NCBI RefSeq assembly: GCF_022479115.1
Contig: NZ_CP092497.1
Span: 4,402,001-4,466,000, forward strand
Reading direction: 5' to 3'
Length of the DNA stretch: 64,000 nt
Origin: Amycolatopsis sp. EV170708-02-1
GTDB taxonomy: Bacteria > Actinomycetota > Actinomycetes > Mycobacteriales > Pseudonocardiaceae
How positions within the stretch are numbered: position 1 is the stretch's first letter; each line of letters starts with the position of its first letter. The translations under genes and the position numbers were made by a program. Below are positions 47,054-55,606 of this stretch, one piece after another. The notes beneath the pieces were generated by a model. That model did not search any database and had not been told where the DNA came from. It was given only the letters and a program-made list of their open reading frames with translations.

Positions 47054-49875
47054 GTGGCCGGTGCTGATACTCAACGGTTCCGAGTCGGATTGCTGGGTGA
47101 GGTCAATGCCTGCGTTGGAGACGAGGAAATCGCCCTTGGCCCTCCTCGTCAGCGCGCGGTGTTGGTGATACTCGCGATGCGTGCGAATCAGTCGGTTTCG
47201 CGCGACGAGCTGATCGACGGAGTCTGGGGCGACACGGCTCCGGCGTCGGTCGAAGGTAGTGTGCACACCTACATTCACGGCCTCCGGCGCGCGCTTTCCG
47301 CGGTGGGCGAGGATGTCCTGGTGCGGACCGCGACGGGGTATCAACTCGTGATCAACCCCAGGGAGCTGGACCTGGGGTTGGTTGAGTCCCAGGTTCATCG
47401 CGCACGCGACATGGCGTCTGCCGGTGACAAGTCGGCGGCCGCCGACGTCATTGGAGAATGCCTCGCCCTCTGGCGGGGCATTCCGTTGTTCGGGCTTCCG
47501 GGCCCATTCGCCGATGCGGCTCGAGTGCGGTTGACGGAACTTCGCTATGAACTTGTCGAAGAGCGAGCGGACCTCATGCTCGCCAGTGGCAGGCATCGGG
47601 AGGTCATCGCGGAACTCGGCGAGGCGATCCAGCGGGAGCCCTTTCGGGAACGACTCCGCGAGCAGCTCATGCTCGCCCTGTATCGGAGCGGGCGGCGGGC
47701 AGACGCGCTCGCCGAGTTCGACACGGTCCGCCGCTTGTTCATCGAGGAACTCGGCCTGGATCCCAGCGGCGCCCTCGCCGACCTGCATTTGCGGATGCTG
47801 CGCTCCGATCCCGAACTCTTCTCGGCGGGCGAGGCGCGGTCGCGATCACACTCGCCGATCCCGCGCAACTGCCTCACGCAGTGCCCTACTTCGTCGGCCG
47901 AACCGGCGAGCTCCAGCAATTGTCGGGTTGGCGGGCCGCAGCGGAGTCGGGTGGTCAGGCGCTACTCATATCGGCGATCGATGGGGCCGGCGGCATCGGC
48001 AAAACGTCTCTCGCGCTGCGGTTCGCCCGGCAGGTGGCGGCCGACTATCCAGATGGTCAGCTCTATCTTGACCTGCGCGGTTTCGACCCGAATCGTCCGC
48101 CCCTGACACCGTCGGACGCTCTCGGGCAGCTACTTTGGGCTCTCGGAAGTCCTAGTCAACGGCAGGGTGTGGACGTACAGGCGGCCATGTACCGTAGCCT
48201 GCTGTCCGGCAAACGAACTTTGATCCTTCTGGACAACGCCATTTCCTCCGAGCAGGTACGTGATCTGCTGCCCGGCGCGTCGAACAGTCTGGTGCTCATC
48301 ACCAGCCGTAACCGGCTCAGTGGTCTCGTCGCGCGCGATGGGGCACGCCGTCTTACCTTGGGGCTCTTGACGGAGGGCGAAGCGTTGGAATTGCTTCGTA
48401 TGGCCGTCGGGCGTCAGCGAATCGCCGCCGAAGTCCAACAGGCGTTGACACTTGCCCGGTTGTGCGGTTATCTCCCGCTGGCCTTGAGAGTCGCCGCCGA
48501 AAAGATCTCGGCGAAGCAGGATTCGAGTCTTCGTGATCTCGTGGAGAACCTTAGTGCCGAACGGAGCCGGCTCGATGCTCTCGATGTCGATGATGACGAA
48601 ATGTCATCGATCAGGGGAGTTTTCTCGTGGTCGTACAAGTCGCTCGACCCGGAACTGGCTCGGGCGTTTCGTTACCTCGGTTTGCTCCGCGGCCCCGACA
48701 TCGGGCTTCTGGCCGTATCCGCGCTGATCGACAGGCCGGTTCACGATGCGGAAGATCTAGTGACGAAGTTGAGTGACCAGCATTTGCTGGAGCGAGAGGG
48801 GGATCGCTTCAGTTTTCATGACCTCGTCAAGGTCTACGCCAGCGAATTGGTGACGCGGCACGACACGCACGAGGAACGCGTGGCGGTGACCCGCCGTCTA
48901 GCGGTCTGGTACCACCAGAGCTTGATATCGGCAAATCTGTGCGTTACGCCGGACTACGAGCCCGTGCGGGCAAAAGTCAAGAAGATCCACCACGAGTTGC
49001 CGAAGTTCGATACTCGCGAATCTGCTCTCGCGTGGTGCAAAGTCGAGGCGCCGAACATCCTCATATTGACCCAGCACGCCGCGGACCTGGGTGATCATGA
49101 GACAGCCTGGCAACTGCCCTGGCTTATGGCGTTCCACTACTACTCGACAGGTTTGCTCACGGAGTGGATCAAGATATTGACCATCGGGCTGGCTTCCGCC
49201 GAGCAGTTGGCGGATCCGGAGCCACGTGTGCGCATGTTGATGGCACTCAGCATCGCGAACTCCCGAACCGGAAGGAATGAAACCGCTGTCAGCTGCCTGA
49301 AGCAGGGGCTTTCCCTGGTTCGTCGAACGGAAAATCTTGAACTCACGGCTGCGCTGTTGGCAAACCTGGGGTCAACGCTACGAGAGATGAAACAGTATCT
49401 GCAGGGGATCACGTATGCGCATGAGGCTTTTGAGCTGGCCGTGAGTGTGGGCAGCGAGTACCTCAAAGCCGGGTCGCTTGATTCTCTGTGTGAGCTGTAC
49501 GTCGAGTCTGGGCAGCCGAGAAAGGCTCTGCGCTACGGCGGAATCGGTCTCGAAGCCGCGCGGGCGAGCGGCGCTACCATGAACGAGTCCAACATTCTTG
49601 TGAATCTGGCCCACGCGCATCGTGACGTTGGCGATACGGTGGCGGCGATGCGGGGCTACAAAGAGGCGTTGGACCTTTTTGAAGAGATCGGGAATCGCTA
49701 TCACGAAGCTCTTGCCCTGCTGGGAATCGCCGAATTGCACCGTCGCGAAATGTGCTATGAGCAGGCTAGGGAGAACGCGCAACGCGCTCTGGACATCTTC
49801 GTTCTTCTCGATGGTGAGGAAGCTGAGGTCGCACGTGTCTTCCTCTCGGCACTCAGCGAGGAATCGGCATCCTGA
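47054..49875 (+). CDS. AfsR-like SARP regulator with NB-ARC ATPase and TPR region (one 1-nt frameshift)
   Basis: The start is taken as the GTG at 47054 (GGAGG 11 nt upstream); the ATG at 47036 is the alternative. The SARP domain reads FRVGLLGEVNACVGDEEIALG, LIDGVWGDTAPASVEGSVHTY and HGLRRALS. The frame breaks at about 47833-47840; one added base gives AVAITLADPAQLPHAVPYFVG and joins the second half. The ATPase has ISAIDGAGGIGKTSLALRF (Walker A), LILLDNAISSEQV (Walker B) and VLITSRNRLSGLVARD. The C-terminus has TPR-like repeats (LANLGSTLREMKQYLQGI; LVNLAHAHRDVGDTVAAM). About 940 residues in total. It converges on the P450 cassette with 23 bp between stops, and is a likely pathway activator. 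Confidence 0.85.
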
Positions 49876-49898
49876 ATATCCGGGCAAGGCGCTGATCT

Positions 49899-51212
49899 TC
49901 AGTTCAGGCGGCGGTGGGTGACCTGTGCGATCAGGCGGTCCGGCCGGAGGGTCATCAGCTCCGACACCTGTAGTTCGTGGTCGTCGGGCAGCGTCAGGTC
50001 GAAACGGCGCAGCAGCAGTCCGAGCACGAGCACGATCTGGTGCAAGGCGAATTGCCGGCCGATGCAGGCACGGGCCCCGGTGCCGAACGGCTTGTAGGCA
50101 TGCGCCGGCCGGGCTCGCACTCGGTCTGGAAGGAACCGGTCCGGGTCGAACACCTCCGGGTGATCTCCCCACACTCGGTCCCGGTGCAAGGCCGGCAGCA
50201 GAACGAACAGCGGCTCACCCGCGCTCACCGGATACGAGCCGCCCAGAAGGGTGCTTTCTCGTGCCTGCCGGGCGTAGCCGGGCCCGGTCGGCCACAACCG
50301 CAGGGTCTCGTCGACGACCCGGCGGAGATAGCGAAGCTTGCTCACCTGGGTGTAGTCCGGCTCCGCGGTGCCCCACATCTTGTCCACCTCGGCCCGGGCT
50401 CGGGCGAGGATCTCCGGATGGGTGAACAGGAAGTTCACCCCGAAGCCCAGCGCCCCGTAGGTGGTCTCGTGACCCGCGGCGAGAAAGGTGATCACCTGGT
50501 TACGAATATTGTCCCGATCCATTCGTCCGCTACGCAGCATCATGCCGAGCAGGTCGTCCCCTGGTTCGGCCTGCTTGGAGTCGATCACCTCGTCCACGAT
50601 GTCGTTCATGGTGGCGATGTCCTCGGCGTTGTTGCGGGCCGCCCGGTCGCCCAGCAACCCGCCCATCAGCGGTGGGCGGGTGACCGATCGCAAGCCGTAC
50701 AGTGTGGCGCCGGTCAGTGCCGCCATGAACGGATGCGGCCGCTCTCGTTCGAACGAGGAGAAGCTGTAGCCGAAGCCGGCGCGACCGATGATCTCCTGCG
50801 TGGTCCGGAGCAGATCCGCCATGAGGTCGATCGGTTCGCCTGCCACGGCCTGGTCCCATCTGGCCTGTAGCTGCCGGGTGACGTCGAGCATGACGTCGTG
50901 GTGGCCGTGCATCGCGGCTTTGGTGAAGCCTGGTGACAGTACGTCGTGGCCGGTCTGCCAGGCAGGCTCACCGGACTCCACGGTCAGCAGTCCGTCGCCG
51001 AGAAAAGGGCACATCGCGACCAGGTTGGCGTGGACGTGCTTGGTGAAGCGGTGCTCGTCGGACAGCTCTGCGACCAGATCGGGCCCGGTCACAAAGGTGA
51101 ACTCCAGGTGGAACAGCGAATGCCGGAACAAGGGGCCTCGCACGGCCGCCAGCTTGGTCGCCTCCTGCAAGAACGTCGTGGCGAGAGCGGCCGAGGACGG
51201 TGTCTGGGGCAC
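49899..51212 (-). CDS. Cytochrome P450 (first of tandem pair)
   Basis: About 437 residues from the GTG at 51212, which has GAGGAGG ten bases upstream; the longer frame to 51311 overlaps the preceding P450. Motifs: I-helix FLAAGHETTYGAL with the acid-alcohol pair, ExxR in VVDETLRLWP, PERF-type DPDRFLPDRV, and heme loop FGTGARACIGRQFALHQ with the Cys ligand. The sequence is closer to the CYP102/CYP110-like soluble fatty-acid-type P450s than to the CYP105/107 macrolide group, but no reductase is fused. A fatty-acyl substrate, possibly carried on the cassette's own ACP, fits the context. It is the last gene of a minus-strand run of five. Confidence 0.9.
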   Translation of the reverse strand: MPQTPSSAALATTFLQEATKLAAVRGPLFRHSLFHLEFTFVTGPDLVAELSDEHRFTKHVHANLVAMCPFLGDGLLTVESGEPAWQTGHDVLSPGFTKAAMHGHHDVMLDVTRQLQARWDQAVAGEPIDLMADLLRTTQEIIGRAGFGYSFSSFERERPHPFMAALTGATLYGLRSVTRPPLMGGLLGDRAARNNAEDIATMNDIVDEVIDSKQAEPGDDLLGMMLRSGRMDRDNIRNQVITFLAAGHETTYGALGFGVNFLFTHPEILARARAEVDKMWGTAEPDYTQVSKLRYLRRVVDETLRLWPTGPGYARQARESTLLGGSYPVSAGEPLFVLLPALHRDRVWGDHPEVFDPDRFLPDRVRARPAHAYKPFGTGARACIGRQFALHQIVLVLGLLLRRFDLTLPDDHELQVSELMTLRPDRLIAQVTHRRLN

Positions 51213-51247
51213 TGCCGTGCCACCTCCTCTGTTGTCGGCGTGTGGGT

Positions 51248-52444
51248 TCAGGCGCTTTGGGGGAGCACCGGCAGCGCGGTGATCGTCCGGTCGAACAGAA
51301 GCCCCGTCCACGCCACGTCCGAGTACGGGATCGCCAAGGTCAGATTCGGAAAGCGGTCGAAGAGCGTCCGCAGTGCCGTCGCGATCTCCATCCGGGCCAG
51401 GTTCGCGCCCACGCAGAAGTGCGGTCCGTACCCGAATGTGAGGTGCCCGGTGGGCAGCCGCCTGCCTGGTACCAGTTGCTCGGGGCGTTCGATGACCGCA
51501 GGGTCGCGGTTGACCGCGGCGAGCAGGATGAACACGACTGAACCCGCCGGGATGGTGATGCCGTCGATCTCGATCGCTTCGCGGGCGAACCGCCAGGGAG
51601 AAAAGGGGAACGGCGGATGATGCCGGATCAGCTCCTCGACCAGGTCCGCCGACGTCTCCTCCGACTCGAGCAGCGCCCGCAGTGTCGAAGCCGTGCCGGC
51701 GAGCGTCGCGGCGCCATGGCCGATGGCGATGGTGGTCGAGGAGGTACCCGCGGCGAGAAGCATCAGCACCGTCGAAACCAGCTCCCGCCGGGTGATCCGG
51801 CGCTCGGCGACCGCGTCGAGCAGGGTCGCGAGCACGGTTCCCGGAGGTGGGGTACCGGTCATCTCGGCCCGCACCAGGTCCACCGCGTCGTTGTAGGCGG
51901 CGCGCATCCCGGCCGATGCCGAGTCCTCGCGGGTGGCCAGCCGCCTGCTCAGCCGGGCGAGCGCCAGGATGCTCTCCTCCGGAATCCCGAGCACCCGCCC
52001 CATGACCAACTCGGGCAACGGTCTCGCGTAGGCCGCCATCAGGTCCGCGGACGACGTGGTGCCCATGTCGTCGAGGAGACGGCCGGCGATCTCCGCTACT
52101 GCAGGGCGCAAAGCCGCGACGGCCGATGCCGGCAACAGTTGCGAAGCCACCACACCCCGCAGCCGGACGTGGTCGGCGCCGTCGCTGTTGAGCATGTGTC
52201 TTCCCTCGACCACGTAGCTGTCCTCGGCGTGGCGGACTCCTTTGAAAGCGTTGACCTCGTGCGGGTTCTTCACCAATCGCTGGTCGCGGAGTGCGGCCCG
52301 GCCCTCGGCGTACCGGGTGATCACCCAGGCCCGGAGCCCTCCATCGAGCACGACAGGAACGACAGCTTCCCGCTCACGCAGGCCCCGGATGACCGCCTCG
52401 AACTCGGCGCGATCAGCGACGTCGCTGATCGGGACGGCCGTCAT
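51248..52444 (-). CDS. Cytochrome P450 (second of tandem pair, atypical I-helix)
   Basis: About 398 residues from the ATG at 52444, which overlaps the ACP stop codon as TAATG. Heme loop FGYGPHFCVGANLARME with the Cys ligand; ExxR in EELIRHHPP; FAREAIEIDGITIPAGSVVF and DPAVIERPEQLVPGR are typical of bacterial CYP105/107-like enzymes. The I-helix reads LLAAGTSSTTIAIG, so the usual Glu/Asp before Thr is Ser, which may alter oxygen activation. The long upstream extension of the open frame is an ACP shadow. Translational coupling to the ACP supports action on an ACP-bound substrate; that remains inference. Confidence 0.9.
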   Translation of the reverse strand: MTAVPISDVADRAEFEAVIRGLREREAVVPVVLDGGLRAWVITRYAEGRAALRDQRLVKNPHEVNAFKGVRHAEDSYVVEGRHMLNSDGADHVRLRGVVASQLLPASAVAALRPAVAEIAGRLLDDMGTTSSADLMAAYARPLPELVMGRVLGIPEESILALARLSRRLATREDSASAGMRAAYNDAVDLVRAEMTGTPPPGTVLATLLDAVAERRITRRELVSTVLMLLAAGTSSTTIAIGHGAATLAGTASTLRALLESEETSADLVEELIRHHPPFPFSPWRFAREAIEIDGITIPAGSVVFILLAAVNRDPAVIERPEQLVPGRRLPTGHLTFGYGPHFCVGANLARMEIATALRTLFDRFPNLTLAIPYSDVAWTGLLFDRTITALPVLPQSA

Positions 52445-52725
52445 TAGCTCGCCCGCTTCGCCGCGATGGCTTCGGCGATGATCTCGCAGAGGTCCTCGCC
52501 GGTGCGGGCGTCGAAGAGGACTTCCTCGTCCAGTTCGATGTTCCACCGCGCTTCGCACCACACGACGACTTCGACGAGTTTCGCCGAGTCCATTCCCGGC
52601 AGCTCGGTGACTCGCGCGGTCAGGTCGACCTCGGCTACCGGATGGTTCACCACATCGGCCATTCGCGCTCGCACCAGGGTGGTGACCTCGTGCGAGATCG
52701 TGCTCGGCTCCGGGATGTCGATCAT
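52444..52725 (-). CDS. Acyl carrier protein
   Basis: About 93 residues from the ATG at 52725, which overlaps the FAAL stop in ATGA and has GGAGG eight bases upstream. The phosphopantetheine site is LPGMDSAKLVEVVVWCEARW, with Ser in MDSAKL. It is followed by NIELDEEVLFDARTGEDLCE, as in stand-alone carrier proteins. The open frame extends to 52974, but that part is a shadow of the FAAL gene. It probably receives the acyl group from the adjacent fatty acyl-AMP ligase and presents it to the KAS III-like enzyme and the P450s. Confidence 0.85.
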   Translation of the reverse strand: MIDIPEPSTISHEVTTLVRARMADVVNHPVAEVDLTARVTELPGMDSAKLVEVVVWCEARWNIELDEEVLFDARTGEDLCEIIAEAIAAKRAS

Positions 52726-54344
52726 GAGGAATCCTCCTGCGGGGGCGTGTCGGTCAGGTGTCGCCGCACAAGTTCGGCGACCAGCGTGCGTTGCCACTTC
52801 CCGCTCGTGGTGCGGGGCAACGAACGGGGTGGAACGAGCACAACGTCCACGGCGGCCAGCCCGAGCGCGGACTGCACGGCTCCTTGGATGGAGCCGGCCT
52901 CGGCTCCTGTCTGCGCGGCGGTCTCGGCGACCACGACGATTCGTTCCTCGAAAGGGTGGGCGACCGCCACGCAATGCCCTCGGTGCACGACATCCAGGTC
53001 GCGCACCGAGTTCTCGACCTCGTCAGGAAAGAAGTTCCGCCCTCGGACGATGATCATTTCCTTGCGTCTGCCCACGATGAACAGTTCGCCGTTGTCGAGG
53101 AAACCCAGGTCGCCGGTGCTCAGCCAGTCGTCGTCGGCGCGTGGGGTCTCGCCCAGATAGCCACGGGTGACCGCGGCGCCGCGGATGTGGATCTCGCCGA
53201 GCCATCCCTCGGGAAGATGCTCGCCGTCCGTACCGGCGATGGCGATCTCCATGCCCGGGACGGCGACCCCGACTCCGACGAGACGTCGCCCGCGCTCATC
53301 GAACACGACCGGCCCGTTCAGTTCGGTCCGCTCACGGTCGACGGTCAGCATGCGTGGAGGTGTGCCGAGCTTCGGCAGCGTGACCGCCAGCGTCGCCTCG
53401 GCCATTCCGTAGCACGGATACATGGTGGAGGAGGGAACGCCGCACGGCCCGAATGTCCGTTGGAAGTCGGTGACCGTGTCCGGGCGGACCGTCTCCGCCC
53501 CGTTGAGCGCCAGGCGCCAACGCGACAGGTCAAGAGACCGACCTTGCGCCGCCTCGACGAACTTGTCGTAAGAGAAGTTCGGGCCGGTCACGATCGTCCC
53601 ACCGGCTTCGGCGATGTGCTCGACGATCGCGCCGGGGTCGCGGATGAAACTCTGCGGCCCGAACAAGTGGGCGTCGCAGGGGGTGAGCAGCGAGCACAGC
53701 AACGAGACCAGGCCCATGTCGTGGAAAAGCGGCACCCAGCCCACGAGAAGGTCCTCGGGGACCGTCTGGATGTGGGTGTTGATGGCGGACACCCCGGTCA
53801 GCATCGCCTGATGGGTGAGTACCACCCCCTTGGGGCGGGCGGTGCTGCCCGAACTGAACTGCACCACCGCCCGGTCGTGCGGTCGCACCGGTACGTCCGG
53901 AACGTTCCCGGCAGGCACTTCGGTCACGTCGATCACCGCCAGCTCAGGACGGGCCTCGGCGAGCGCGGCGCCGACCGCACGGCCGACACCGGCCACGACG
54001 AGATGGCGCAGGTCCGCGGCCGCCACGATCGGCAATAGCCCCTGGGCGACGGCTTCGGGGTCGAGGACGACCGGCGGCAGCGGGAGTGTGGAGACGACGG
54101 CACCGATCATCGAGACGCCGAAGAAGGAAGACAGCCATTCCGGGCCGGTGGGTATGAGCAGGCCGACGACTTCGTCGCGCACGACACCTTTGGCGGTCAG
54201 AAGCGCGCCGGTCGACCTTGCCAGCGCCGGCAGTGCCCGATGCGGCAGGGTCGCCCCGGAGGTGGGGAAGAGGACCTTCCGATCGCTGTCGGCCAGTCCG
54301 GTGAGCAGTTCCGGCAAGGTGGTCGCACGGTCAGCCAACGACAT
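52722..54344 (-). CDS. Fatty acyl-AMP ligase
   Basis: A 540-residue adenylate-forming enzyme with an ATG start and GTAGGAGGGG as ribosome-binding site. Motifs: FSSGSTARPKGVVLTH (P-loop), GWVPLFHDMGLV and PCYGMAEATLAVTLP (both typical of FAAL/FadD32-type ligases), DDWLSTGDLGF, GRRKEMIIVRGRNFFPDEVE and a C-terminal TTSGKWQRT with the catalytic Lys. FAALs activate fatty acids as acyl-adenylates and load them onto a carrier protein instead of CoA. The ACP gene overlaps its 3' end by 4 bases and the KAS III gene overlaps its 5' end by 14, so this is a tightly coupled cassette. Confidence 0.9.
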   Translation of the reverse strand: MSLADRATTLPELLTGLADSDRKVLFPTSGATLPHRALPALARSTGALLTAKGVVRDEVVGLLIPTGPEWLSSFFGVSMIGAVVSTLPLPPVVLDPEAVAQGLLPIVAAADLRHLVVAGVGRAVGAALAEARPELAVIDVTEVPAGNVPDVPVRPHDRAVVQFSSGSTARPKGVVLTHQAMLTGVSAINTHIQTVPEDLLVGWVPLFHDMGLVSLLCSLLTPCDAHLFGPQSFIRDPGAIVEHIAEAGGTIVTGPNFSYDKFVEAAQGRSLDLSRWRLALNGAETVRPDTVTDFQRTFGPCGVPSSTMYPCYGMAEATLAVTLPKLGTPPRMLTVDRERTELNGPVVFDERGRRLVGVGVAVPGMEIAIAGTDGEHLPEGWLGEIHIRGAAVTRGYLGETPRADDDWLSTGDLGFLDNGELFIVGRRKEMIIVRGRNFFPDEVENSVRDLDVVHRGHCVAVAHPFEERIVVVAETAAQTGAEAGSIQGAVQSALGLAAVDVVLVPPRSLPRTTSGKWQRTLVAELVRRHLTDTPPQEDSS

Positions 54345-55338
54345 CCCCTCCTACGTCGGAGGCGCGCACGACCACGCAGGTCGCGTTGAATCCGGCGCCG
54401 AAGTTGAGAACCAGGGCGAACCGGCCGGGGGTGAGCACATCGGCCAAGTGCGCGAGATTGGCGGCGAGATCTCCGGCGAACAGGTGCCCGGAGTGCTCGG
54501 CCAGGTTCTGCACCTTGCCCGCGAGCCCTGACGGCAAGTTGCCCTCGGCGAGCATCTTCACCAGTGCCGAACTGACCCGGTTGACCAGCACCAAATCGAT
54601 CCGGGGATCGCCCACATCGAGGCCGGCGTCGGCGCAGGCATCACGCACGGTGCCCCGTAGACATGACCTCATCCGGAAGACCACCTGCTCGGACGGGATG
54701 TCCTCGGCAGGCAGCGGGTGATCACCCAAGCCTTCCCGCTGGAACGGATTGTCGGCCCGGAAGGTCGCCTCGTGGTCCGGCCGTCCACCGGAAACGATGG
54801 ACTGGACGGTCAGCTTGCCGGGGCGCTTGGACAACACCAGCGCGGTGGCGCTGTCGCCGAGGCCGAGACCGTGCCGCCAGCGCCGCGACCAGGATTCGCC
54901 GAGCGCGTCGGCCGTCAGCACCAGGCTGTGCTCGACCCGCGGCTCGGTGAGCAGGTAGGCGGCGGCGAACTGCAGCCCGAGCGCGCCACCGTTGCACAAC
55001 TGCCTGACCCCGGTGGCCACCGCGCGCCTGGAGCCGGCCAGCCGGGCGATCCTCGCCGTGATCCGCCAGTCGACTTCCGTGTCCGCGACCCAAGAGTGCA
55101 CCAGCAAGCCCACATCCTCGGGCGCCACCCCGGCGACCGCGAGAGCTCTTCGGACAGCCGTGATCGCCATGGTCTCGGTATTCTCTTCGGCCGTCGCCAC
55201 CGGGAGAGTGTCGAAGCTGAAGTGTGCGGCTTCGGCCGCGCTCAGGACGTTCGTGTCGATCGCGCGGGAAAGGGGGTCACCCCCGAGGGGAGTGACCACC
55301 GCGAACCCTTGCAAGGACAATTTGCCAGAGACTCTCAC
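54331..55338 (-). CDS. Beta-ketoacyl-ACP synthase III-like enzyme
   Basis: 335 residues from a GTG at 55338 with GAGG upstream. The thiolase fold is recognisable: APEDVGLLVHSWV, then GVRQLCNGGALGLQFAAAYL with the candidate nucleophile Cys, VLTADALGES and GLGDSATALVLSK. The C-terminal FabH His-Asn pair is altered: LVLVNRVSSALVKML where FabH has a HQAN-type motif, while HSGHLFAGDLAANL and NFGAGFNATCVVV follow. Such variants include acyl-transferring KAS III homologues (the CerJ/DpsC type), so ester or amide formation, or an unusual condensation, is possible. First gene of the FAAL-ACP-P450-P450 cassette. Confidence 0.85.
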   Translation of the reverse strand: MRVSGKLSLQGFAVVTPLGGDPLSRAIDTNVLSAAEAAHFSFDTLPVATAEENTETMAITAVRRALAVAGVAPEDVGLLVHSWVADTEVDWRITARIARLAGSRRAVATGVRQLCNGGALGLQFAAAYLLTEPRVEHSLVLTADALGESWSRRWRHGLGLGDSATALVLSKRPGKLTVQSIVSGGRPDHEATFRADNPFQREGLGDHPLPAEDIPSEQVVFRMRSCLRGTVRDACADAGLDVGDPRIDLVLVNRVSSALVKMLAEGNLPSGLAGKVQNLAEHSGHLFAGDLAANLAHLADVLTPGRFALVLNFGAGFNATCVVVRASDVGGDVVG

Positions 55339-55524
55339 CGGGCCTCATTTCGTGAAAACACCCGTCGTCGGCTGCCCCGATTCAACATGGTCACTACAAT
55401 GAGATCCACTGTGGACAGCGTTGCTTGCCTCAAACTTCCGACTGGTCTGCCTGTTCAACCCGTACGGATTCGCTGCAACTCGTCCGGGACAGTAAGCAGG
55501 CCGGGGGCATGGCCGCGTCCGCGC

Positions 55525-55560
55525 TCACGGGATCAGCCGGTGCCTCGGCCGATCCCGTGA
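55525..55560 (-). terminator. Strong hairpin downstream of the PEP-synthase-like gene
   Basis: TCACGGGATC (55525-55534) pairs with GATCCCGTGA (55551-55560), with additional GCCG/CGGC pairing inside and a 6-nt loop. It lies 47 nt beyond the minus-strand stop at 55607 and upstream of the KAS III gene. It probably terminates the decarboxylase/PEP-enzyme transcript. There is no T-tract, as is common in actinobacteria. Confidence 0.7.
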
Positions 55561-55606
55561 GGTGCCGGGCGAGGTCGCCTATCGGGCTCCGCCCCGTCGC
55601 TCGCAG

